In this document: positions 57,173-64,000 of the stretch, piece by piece | Layout of the letters: the number at the start of each line of letters is the position of its first letter | Numbering within the stretch: the first letter of the stretch is position 1 | From: Allolobophora icterica | Lineage: Eukaryota; Annelida; Clitellata; Crassiclitellata; Lumbricidae | Length of the DNA stretch: 64,000 bases | Reading direction: 5' to 3' | Assembly: GCA_963556255.1 (NCBI GenBank) | Contig: OY744607.1 | Coordinates: forward strand, 1,295,896 to 1,359,895 | Program-made: the position numbers and the translations under genes | Notes under the pieces: generated by a model | What the model saw: only the letters and a program-made list of their open reading frames with translations | The model's database searches: none | Told to the model about the DNA's origin: nothing

Positions 57173-60100
57173 GAGGTCTGATCCTCCAGAAATTAACTCT
57201 GCTCCTAATTTTTTCTGAAATCCTGAGGTATCTTTGACACCTCTAGTCATGGGCGTAGACTCTGGGGTGTGGGGCGGGCATCCGGGGCACGTGCCCCCAA
57301 TAATTGAGATGGACTGTACACCCTATGCAACAAGTGTAGAATGAATAACAAAATGCCCCTCCCCCAATATTTTGGACAAGTTTACGCCAGTGCCTCTGGT
57401 AAAAAATAAATTAAACCACATTCGAAGACTAGCCATTCCAGAACAAAGCTCCGCTAATTACTATAATCCCGACGGATTATTTGTACCTCGTGGTACAATA
57501 GTAATAACAATTAATCGGTTCTGTACAAAAGCATAGATCGATGACGCTACATTCGACTGACCACATCAGCGAGAGCGACGTAGAGGAACATTCCAGCGGC
57601 GACGGCAAAGATCCACTGCTGAGCTCCAGCGGCGCTCGCTGAGATGGAAATGCCAACGTAGAGACCGATGAAGGCCGTACTCTGGGAGATCAACTGAAAT
57701 ATGAGGACCTTCTTAGCAGACCAACCGGTTGATAGCAACACCGCCACATCACCTGTAGAACACAACACATATACAATACAATGCAGGTACAACGAAATAT
57801 AATACAATACAATATATAATACAATACAGTGCAATACCATACAACACAATACTATATAATACAATACAATGTCGTATATGACAAAATGCAATAAACGTAT
57901 TACAGTCAAATATACTGCAATCGAATGCGATACAATAGAATTCAATGCAGCGCAAAAGGACAATACAGTACAACGAAGTACAATAGAATTCAATGCAGCG
58001 CAAAAGGACAATACAGTACAACGAAGTACAATAGAATTCAATGCAGCGCAAAAGGACAATACAGTACAACGAAGTACAATAGAATTCAATGCAGCGCAAA
58101 AGGACAATACAGTACAACGAAGTACAATAGAATTCAATGCAGCGCAAAAGGACAATACAGTACAACGAAGTACAATAGAATTGAATGCAGCGCAAAAGGA
58201 CAATACAGTACAACGAAGTACAATAGAATTGAATGCAGCGCAAAAGGACAATACAGTACAACGAAGTACAATAGAATTGAATGCAGCGCAAAAGGACAAT
58301 ACAGTACAACGAAGTACAATAGAATTCAATGCAGCGCAAAAGGACAATACGATGATTCGATAGGATACGATTAGAACTCCTCAGAAAGACTGACAGGGAA
58401 GCAAAAGGACTAAAAGACAGACTGGCAGAAAAACAGACAGACACACATAAAGACACAGACAGACACACGGACAGACAGACGGACAGACAGACGTATCAGA
58501 TTACAGTGTCATATATTGGATGGAAGTTCAAGGTCAAGGACCAGAGAGAGAGCTTCTCGTTGACTGACCGAATTCGTGAGGTAGTTCGTGTGTGAAGACG
58601 GCAATCGTCGTGCTGAGACCCGTCTGCCAGTTGACGCAGTAGGCCGCTCCAATCGCCATACCATCGGCAAAATTATGAAGACCATCTCCTATTATCACCA
58701 TCCAGGCCACGGACGTATGGGCTGAAAAGACATCAACATATCTCTTTTTGCAGCGCTATTTGTTTAAAAATTGCAATACAACATACAATACAATACAATA
58801 CAATACAATACAATACAAAGAATCTCCTATTGCTGCCATCCAGGCCACAGACAACTGAGCTGAAACGACATTACGTCTTTTGTGAGGCGCTATTTGCTTT
58901 ACAAATAATAATACAATGCAATACAATACAATACAATACAATACAATACAATACAATACAATGCATATATACAATATGTGCAATACACAGGGTCCGATTT
59001 GCCGGGGGGGTCGGGAGGGTTGGACCCCCCTGCTTCTTTTTTTGACCCCCCTGCTTCAAGCCTTTGGCCGACCCCCGGGGGGGTCGGCTTGACCCCCTCA
59101 AATTCATTACCCTGAGTCCTACACCAAACGACTCCAGTATGACCTACCGCAAGCAGTGCAGCCTTGTCACCTTTGGGTAATTATTTATTATCCAGTCGGT
59201 ACCCTGATTTTGAAATATCGCGTTAATATTGTTCACGAGTAGCGCTTGAAGCTTGGCATATTCAGCTGTTGAGGGATTATGTTACTTTTAACTCAAGCTG
59301 AGGTCGTCTACTCTATAGGCAGAGGCAGTGTCAGAAATATTTCGCAGGGAATGACCAAACATAGGCTACAGAAGACAACAAACGGACCACAGTCCCTGCA
59401 CAAGCCAGCGCCCTCAGGCGCCTTCATGCCCGGAGTCCTCGCCTTGAGCACATCGGCTCCAACGCCACGAGCATCCAGTTGCGGGGTAAAGGTCAAGTAG
59501 ACAGTGGTATTCTGTCCAGCGTTCGCTGCGCTTTTGACCTCGATTGACCTAGACTAGAGTGCACATCTGTATCAGTGCACAGCTATGCTGTCATTTTTGT
59601 GACATGAACCGAATTGGAGATCGGCATTCGGCATAAGGTGGTCAAAATGCAGGCTCATCTGTGCCTATATAAAGTGCATATATAAAGTCACTGGTGATGC
59701 TGCAGTTGTTGTCATACAACCGCCAGTCCAACAACGTTCCCGCTCTGCCGAGTCTGACTCTGTTGTGGAACGGCAGAATATGTTCAAACAAGAACACGTC
59801 ATCAAAACGTACGTCTCCTACCACTGGATTATGGTGGAACCCCAGAAGCTGTGCACTCTGCTTCAGAGAAGTTTCGGATTGACAATTTTCTGCCCATCGT
59901 TGATCAATTCACAACCGAGTTGACAAGAAGGCTTGCATCATACGAACTACTCTGCTCAAGGTTTGGTTTTCTATCGAGGCTTGAATCTTGTAGTGATGAA
60001 GAAATACACAACTCAGAGAAAAACCTTGTAGCAATATACGGCGATGACCTCGATGCAAGCATTGGCAATGAGCTGATAATTTTATGCAGTGTTCTTATTT

Positions 60101-63100
60101 TGTCAAAATGTTTAAACACGAGACAGGTAGGGCAGGCCTCAACATAAGTCATGAGTAGTTCATGTACCAATACATGGCAAAGGTGTTGAAAGTTCATTTC
60201 AAGTATGACACATGAGAGACCTAGCCACCCTGCAGCGTTGAGCATAGAGAGTGATATTCTACGTCAACTGAATTTTAATCAGTTTATTGATGACTTTGCC
60301 AATGGAAAAGTGCGCAAAGTCCTAATGGGCCTATTCAAATTTACACTCAACTGTAGGCTTAACTGAGCTAATTAACTGACTCGATCTATCTGTTTTTAGT
60401 TTGGAGGTCCCGCCTATCACCCTTTTTAATTTCTTCTTTGTCTGTATCAACAATTTCTATTAAAAACTGGATAAGAATCTTAAAGCTTATCCTTTTGTGT
60501 TGTACTTGAACCTCTTAATATAATAGAAGACACTTTATTTATAAGTAAAATGATCTTCCCAATTTATTTTCATATTTAAAAAAATTAATTAACAATAAGT
60601 CACAATTCCCAGATTGTGATCGAGTACTCTATACATACAAACAAGGCCAACATGGGGGGGGTCTGATCTCGCAACACTTGAGCACACTTTGAAGATTCTG
60701 CTCATTTCGTCTGCAGCGTGCGAGCGTGGCTTTAGCCAGATGAACTTGCAACATAGGCCTACAGTGCGCAACCTGCTGGGTGTTGGCCCCATCAGCTACC
60801 TGCTGATGATCAGCTTTAACGGGCCATCTCTAACATCTTGGAATGCCAGGATATACGTTATTTCCTGGCTGAAATCTGGGTGCCATGATGCCTTAGATAA
60901 GCCAATTGGCAAGGCGACTATTGTGCACAAACAAAAGAAATATGCACAGCTTTTTATAGTGGGTATACTAGTGTACTTGGCGCACTGGTTCATTGGGTTT
61001 GCTAGTCTTTCCAATGACAGTACTTGGTGCAATGGTTTGATAGCTTTGGTTGTGTACTTGTTATTTCATCTTTCAGTGCAATTTAGTCACGTCTAACGCT
61101 TCTGTGTAGGCCTACAATTTGTTGTTCCTATTAGTATATTTCAGCTAAAACTGCTGCTGAAAGCTCCTTTTAATTTTGAATATAATTTTTTTTCGATGTC
61201 ATATGTTTGCATCGTAGTTGACTGTTGGTCATTGCAGAATCTTGACATACTATGGAAGTTCATTAACCTCATTTACAAAATAACGAGTAAAAAATTTAAT
61301 TATGGCTTAATAAATTTTTATTATTTGTATAGATTTCCGACCCCCCTGCTTCTTTTTTGACAAATCGGACCCTGGCAATACAATACAATAGAATACAATA
61401 CAATACAATACATTGCGATGGAAAACAATACAATGCCATACGATACGATACAATCGTTGCACTCCATGACCCACCGTGTCGGTAAGCTGAAAAGACACTG
61501 CAGGCCTTCTCTGTTTATCCAACGTCGTTTGTTTTGCAGACGAACAAAAGATCATCAAAGGTAAAGAGATAAAGGTTCTGTTAATACGTTCTTCTCTTAG
61601 TATTCCTTCACTCCTATTTACTGAGCTAACAAACTATCAACCGATCGTGCGGGAAATTAATTGTGCATAAAATTCCACACACAGAACCATCTCAGCCAGA
61701 GAAGGTTCGATCCCGCATCTCTGCGCTGCTAGGCGAGGGCTCAAACCAGTCAGCAACCGTACAATGGGAATAGCGTTTCTGTTGAAGGCAACTGGATAAC
61801 TGGAGAAGATGGAACTACTGACCGTGAACATCGAGGGAAACTGCGTCCAGGTCTTTCTCCAGGTGGTCGAAGGAGGAGTTCACTGGAAAATCGTCGTCCT
61901 TGGAAGGTGGAGACGGATCCTTATTTTCCTCCGGAGAACTATCCGTGTCTTCCTTCCTGCTGCTGCTGATGTTGGTGTTTCCCATCTCCTCATCCACGTC
62001 AGCGGCTGAATTGATTCTGCCGACCGAAGATGAAACGCTAATCGTTGTAACGGCCACCTACAAATGATTCCTCAACAATTAATTAATTACAGATTTAATT
62101 AAATAACTATGTATCTAATGAATCATTGATTAACTTGCAGTTATTCACTCGTTTCAAATGAACTTGAATGAAGCAAGTAACTGAGTAGACTAATAGATAA
62201 ATTTAGTAATTACCAATCAATCAATCAATTGAAATTTATATATCGCCCCACCAAGGTCTCTACTCAGAGGCACTCCGATCGAGGCCAAGCGGAGACAAGC
62301 AGTCTTAAGGACCCGAGGAAGGCGACGCACCTCCAGAGGAAGTCCGTTCCACGTCGCAGGTCCAGAAAGCCCTGTGTTGCATTGTAGCTGTACGGGCAAA
62401 AGGAACAGCTAGATCACCGTGGGCGGAAGGGCGAAGGAGACAGGGACCGCTTTAGGACGAGACGGGGTGTACTCATAGATGAGTTGGCTTGAGGGGGGGG
62501 GCGCATGTGGAGCAGAAATCTCGAACTAAATTTCTGCGCTGATGGGGATTTGAACCCCCGACCTCTCGGTTGGCAACTCTAACCGCTAGACTATCGAGCA
62601 CTCCACCTAAATAACTAATTAATTATTAATTAACTTGCATTTATTCCTTCGTTACAAATTAACTTGAATTAAATTATTATTACAAACAAAACTAACTAAA
62701 TAATTAGCTTAGCAACAATGTACCTTGGCACATTAATTAATAAATTATTAATTAACTAGCATTACTCTTTAGATTTGCTGATCTATCTTACCTTGTGCTG
62801 ATCCTTTCTTTCTCCGAAGGTGTAGAGTCCGAGCTGGAGCAGGTAGTAAGCCCAGATGCTGAGACAGGTACACAGCATCTTCCAGACGAATGGCTCCACT
62901 CCGCCGGTGCTGTGGCTGGCTTCGGATGAATGTTCGTGCAGGCCCAGCGCCTGTCAAGCGTAACGTGACGTCATGCAAGCGGAAATTTATATAGCGGTAA
63001 TAGATTAAAAAACTACTTTGTATTGTGGCTGTCTATACAGCTTATTGTTAGATAAGATTGCGTTGGATTTGATTACATTGAGATTTGTACAGGACTTGAT

Positions 63101-63762
63101 TGGATTAGCGTGGTCTGGATTGGATAATCATATCAGATCATGGATATAGAGCTGACTTTATTAGTTACGAAAGAGTGGTGGGATTGGTGGTGGGAGGGGA
63201 TGATGAACAAGTGGGACATGGTAGCCGATTGGTTAGAGCGTTCGCCTTGTTACGCGGAGAGTATGGGTTCGATCCTCCACTTAGGCGTTTACTGTGTAAG
63301 GACCTTGAGCAAGTCCTTCACTCACAGTTGCTCGGCGCCATCGATGTTCTGTCGTATGGTTGTGTGCGCACTTCTCAATTTAGGGACCAGGGCAATATAA
63401 AATACAGTTGTATTGTATTGTATTGCATGGCATCGCATAGTGTAGCATTGTATTGTATTGTATTGTATAACATTGTATAACTTATAATTGTGTTGTATTT
63501 TGCTCTATTACTCTTTATTGTGCAGTACATTGATTGTATTTTATTGTATTGAAATGAATTGTATTGTATTGTATGTGTGATGTGCTGATCACCTGTGGAA
63601 TGAGGTGTAGGAAGGCGTCTCCCGTCAGAGCGCCGACTCCCAGGCCAAGCATGATGGTCAGAATGTACTTGTAGACTCTGGTTCGACGCCACGGAGCGAT
63701 CAAAAGACCCAACATGGCGCACAGGCTTATCACTAAGACCGAAGCCGTTCCGTAGCCATATG
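56926..63762 (-). CDS. SLC39A4/12-like: ZIP4/ZIP12-type zinc transporter, copy 2 (3' six exons; 5' part outside window)
   Basis: Exons 63762-63593, 62950-62792, 62057-61823, 58721-58569, 57752-57562 and 57060-56926 total 1043 nt in a continuous frame (346 complete codons plus stop). They encode the whole membrane domain: TM1-2 ([27 protein letters not shown]), TM3 ([19 protein letters not shown]), a Ser/Asp-rich cytoplasmic loop, TM4 with HNFADG, TM5 with HELPHE, TM6-7 and TM8 ending FEDDIVIT. The metal-site residues are all present, so the copy appears functional. Exon lengths and phases mirror copy 1. The cytoplasmic loop has diverged completely and lacks the His tract. Two donors are GTCAGT (after exons at 61823 and 58569) and a third after 57562. 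Introns hold SINEs, a LINE end, a hAT element and satellites. The ectodomain exons should lie right of 64000. Confidence 0.88.
57107..57170. repeat. (AAT)n microsatellite
   Basis: About 21 units in the last intron of ZIP copy 2. Confidence 0.95.
57248..57392. mobile_element. 145-bp MITE, relative of 4973-5110
   Basis: CATGGGCGTAGACTCTGGGG on the left and GACAAGTTTACGCCAGTG on the right. Flanks CCTCTAGT and CCTCTGGT match at 7 of 8. In the last intron of ZIP copy 2. Confidence 0.85.
57562..57752 (-). CDS. SLC39A4/12-like: ZIP copy 2 TM6-TM7 exon
   Basis: 191 nt, phase 1 to 0. [19 protein letters not shown] ... FLYVALADV. The donor (GTG/GTCAGT) is placed by alignment to copy 1. Confidence 0.92.
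57930..58350. repeat. 48-bp minisatellite (9 copies) in ZIP copy 2 intron
   Basis: Units contain ATTCAATGCAGCGCAAAAGG and ACAGTACAACGAAGTAC. Three consecutive units share a TTC-to-TTG change. Because 48 is divisible by 3 and no stop occurs, frames stay open on both strands. Confidence 0.95.
58569..58721 (-). CDS. SLC39A4/12-like: ZIP copy 2 TM4-TM5 exon (metal site)
   Basis: 153 nt, phase 1 to 1. [20 protein letters not shown] and [10 protein letters not shown], with both metal motifs intact. Acceptor TCTTTTCAG; donor TTCG/GTCAGT. Confidence 0.95.
58781..58818. repeat. (ATACA)n microsatellite
   Basis: Pentanucleotide array between the real TM4 exon and its partial duplicate. Further blocks at 58911-58987 and 61375-61455. 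Confidence 0.9.
58820..58859 (-). pseudogene. partial duplicate of the ZIP copy 2 TM4 exon
   Basis: After an acceptor (TCGTTTCAG) the sequence encodes [12 protein letters not shown], matching [12 protein letters not shown] of the real exon, and then breaks off into (ATACA)n. Intronic sequence before the acceptor is duplicated too (GCGCTATTTG at 58753 and 58888). Confidence 0.8.
59690..60150 (+). pseudogene. hAT transposase remnant, middle part
   Basis: Frame [36 protein letters not shown] and further, with frame breaks upstream (59694-59850). Placement between the element ends and before the C-terminal domain fits a hAT transposase. Confidence 0.6.
60660..60935 (+). pseudogene. hAT transposase C-terminal dimerisation domain remnant
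   Basis: [56 protein letters not shown]. The SSA(A)CERGFS block is the hallmark of the hAT dimerisation region. No complete frame connects to the upstream part. Confidence 0.75.
61451..61486 (-). pseudogene. second, more decayed duplicate of the TM4 exon acceptor
   Basis: TGTCTTTTCAGC is identical to the real acceptor, followed by about 35 bp with scattered identity and then (ATACA)n-like sequence. Confidence 0.55.
61823..62057 (-). CDS. SLC39A4/12-like: ZIP copy 2 cytoplasmic-loop exon
   Basis: 235 nt, phase 0 to 1. Very polar: [16 protein letters not shown], then [19 protein letters not shown], with many candidate phosphoserines. Donor CACG/GTCAGT. The last Ala codon is completed by the next exon, as in copy 1. 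Confidence 0.85.
62216..62460 (-). mobile_element. LINE 3' end in ZIP copy 2 intron
   Basis: Reverse orientation: [19 protein letters not shown] frame remnant, tail CGATATATAAATTTC and (TTGA)n. Confidence 0.7.
62465..62605 (-). mobile_element. SINE-B, truncated
   Basis: GATGAGTTGGCTTGAGG, CGAACTAAATTTCTGCGC and CGCTAGACTATCGAGCACTCC. Lies directly behind the LINE end. Confidence 0.8.
62792..62950 (-). CDS. SLC39A4/12-like: ZIP copy 2 TM3 exon
   Basis: 159 nt, phase 0 to 0. [14 protein letters not shown], then [20 protein letters not shown]. Ends QHK at a strong donor (AAG/GTAAGA). Confidence 0.92.
63215..63395 (+). mobile_element. SINE-C in ZIP copy 2 intron
   Basis: The clearest tRNA-like head of the family (GGTAGCCGATTGGTTAGAGC; GGGTTCGATCC), then GACCTTGAGCAAGTCCTTCA. 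Confidence 0.85.
63405..63575. repeat. (TTGTA)n satellite
   Basis: Imperfect pentanucleotide array ending about 18 bp before the TM1-2 exon donor of copy 2. Confidence 0.9.
63593..63762 (-). CDS. SLC39A4/12-like: ZIP copy 2 TM1-TM2 exon
   Basis: 170 nt, phase 1 to 0, acceptor TTGTTGCAG, donor CACAG/GTGATC. Encodes [20 protein letters not shown] and [18 protein letters not shown], then LHLIPQ. The first exon of copy 2 visible here. Confidence 0.93.
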
Positions 63763-63920
63763 CTGCAACAATATGAGGTAAGGTAAAAACAAAGGTAAAA
63801 TGAAGATAAAGGCAAAGATAATTGACAAAGGTCAATGAAGAGATGACGATAAGGGTAAAGGTAATGATAAATGTAATGCAGAGTGAAGTGACGAAAACTT
63901 AAAATATGAGCATAAAAAGA

Positions 63921-63998
63921 AGTATGTATGTATGTATGTTTGAGTGCATGTGTGTATGTGTGTATGTGTGTATGTATGTATGTATGTATGTATGCATA
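63921..63998. repeat. (GTAT)n microsatellite at the right edge
   Basis: Tetranucleotide array in the intron upstream of the first visible exon of ZIP copy 2. Confidence 0.93.
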
Positions 63999-64000
63999 TA

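Larger units (their letters stand above)
58988..61374 (+). mobile_element. 2.4-kb hAT transposon remnant in ZIP copy 2 intron
   Basis: Exact 14-bp inverted ends (CAGGGTCCGATTTG / CAAATCGGACCCTG). Exact 8-bp target duplication GCAATACA at 58980-58987 and 61375-61382. It split an (ATACA)n array. The interior carries broken transposase pieces, so it derives from an autonomous element. Confidence 0.93.

Noticed and set aside
57925..58374. Plus-strand 16-residue repeat protein (NAAQKDNT)
   Set aside because: Antisense to a ZIP intron and fully explained by a 48-bp minisatellite. No start context or domain.

Overview
This window is animal nuclear DNA. Every supportable gene is split into short exons with GT..AG introns. 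Most of the rest is tRNA-derived SINEs, truncated CR1-like LINE 3' ends, hAT-type DNA elements with 8-bp target duplications, and long micro- and minisatellites. Three tRNA-type SINE families and a strong excess of the palindrome TAGGCCTA suggest a marine invertebrate, possibly a deuterostome. The species cannot be fixed from sequence alone.

The main content is two same-orientation (minus strand) paralogues of the LIV-1 zinc transporter family, ZIP4/ZIP12 (SLC39A4/SLC39A12) type. Copy 1 is complete: 12 coding exons from 23851 down to 14943, 753 residues, with signal peptide, large ectodomain carrying the CPALLQQ motif, and eight membrane segments with HNFADG and HELPHE zinc-site motifs. Copy 2 covers the last six exons (63762 down to 56926), and its 5' part lies beyond the right edge. 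The six shared exons have equal or near-equal lengths (170/170, 153/159, 232/235, 153/153, 191/191, 135/135 nt) and identical phases, so this is an old tandem duplication. Both should move Zn2+ into the cytoplasm across the plasma membrane.

Other gene evidence is weaker. At the left edge (160-2366, plus) is the 3' end of an SR-type protein gene. At 6088-5118 (minus) is a two-exon coiled-coil protein of unknown function. At 37570-37352 (minus) is an isolated first-exon candidate with a signal peptide and a strong splice donor. At 44.3-51.8 kb (minus) is a set of repeated exon-like modules that may be a decaying gene.

Layout: 0-2.7 kb SR gene tail; 2.7-5.1 kb SINEs and small hAT elements; 5.1-6.1 kb coiled-coil gene; 6.2-14.6 kb gene-free repeats; 14.7-23.9 kb ZIP copy 1; 24.1-24.7 kb a foldback element just upstream of copy 1; 24.7-37 kb repeats; 37.4 kb signal-peptide exon; 38.2-44.2 kb inverted-repeat MITEs, nested hAT elements and a broken LINE reverse transcriptase; 44.3-52.1 kb duplicated exon modules, a 450-bp tandem duplication and MITEs; 52.3-56.8 kb repeats; 56.9-63.8 kb ZIP copy 2, whose introns carry a 2.4-kb hAT element, a 48-bp minisatellite and duplicated exon fragments. 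Mobile DNA and satellites repeatedly touch splice sites, stop codons and upstream regions of the real genes, and this is the most interesting aspect of the window.
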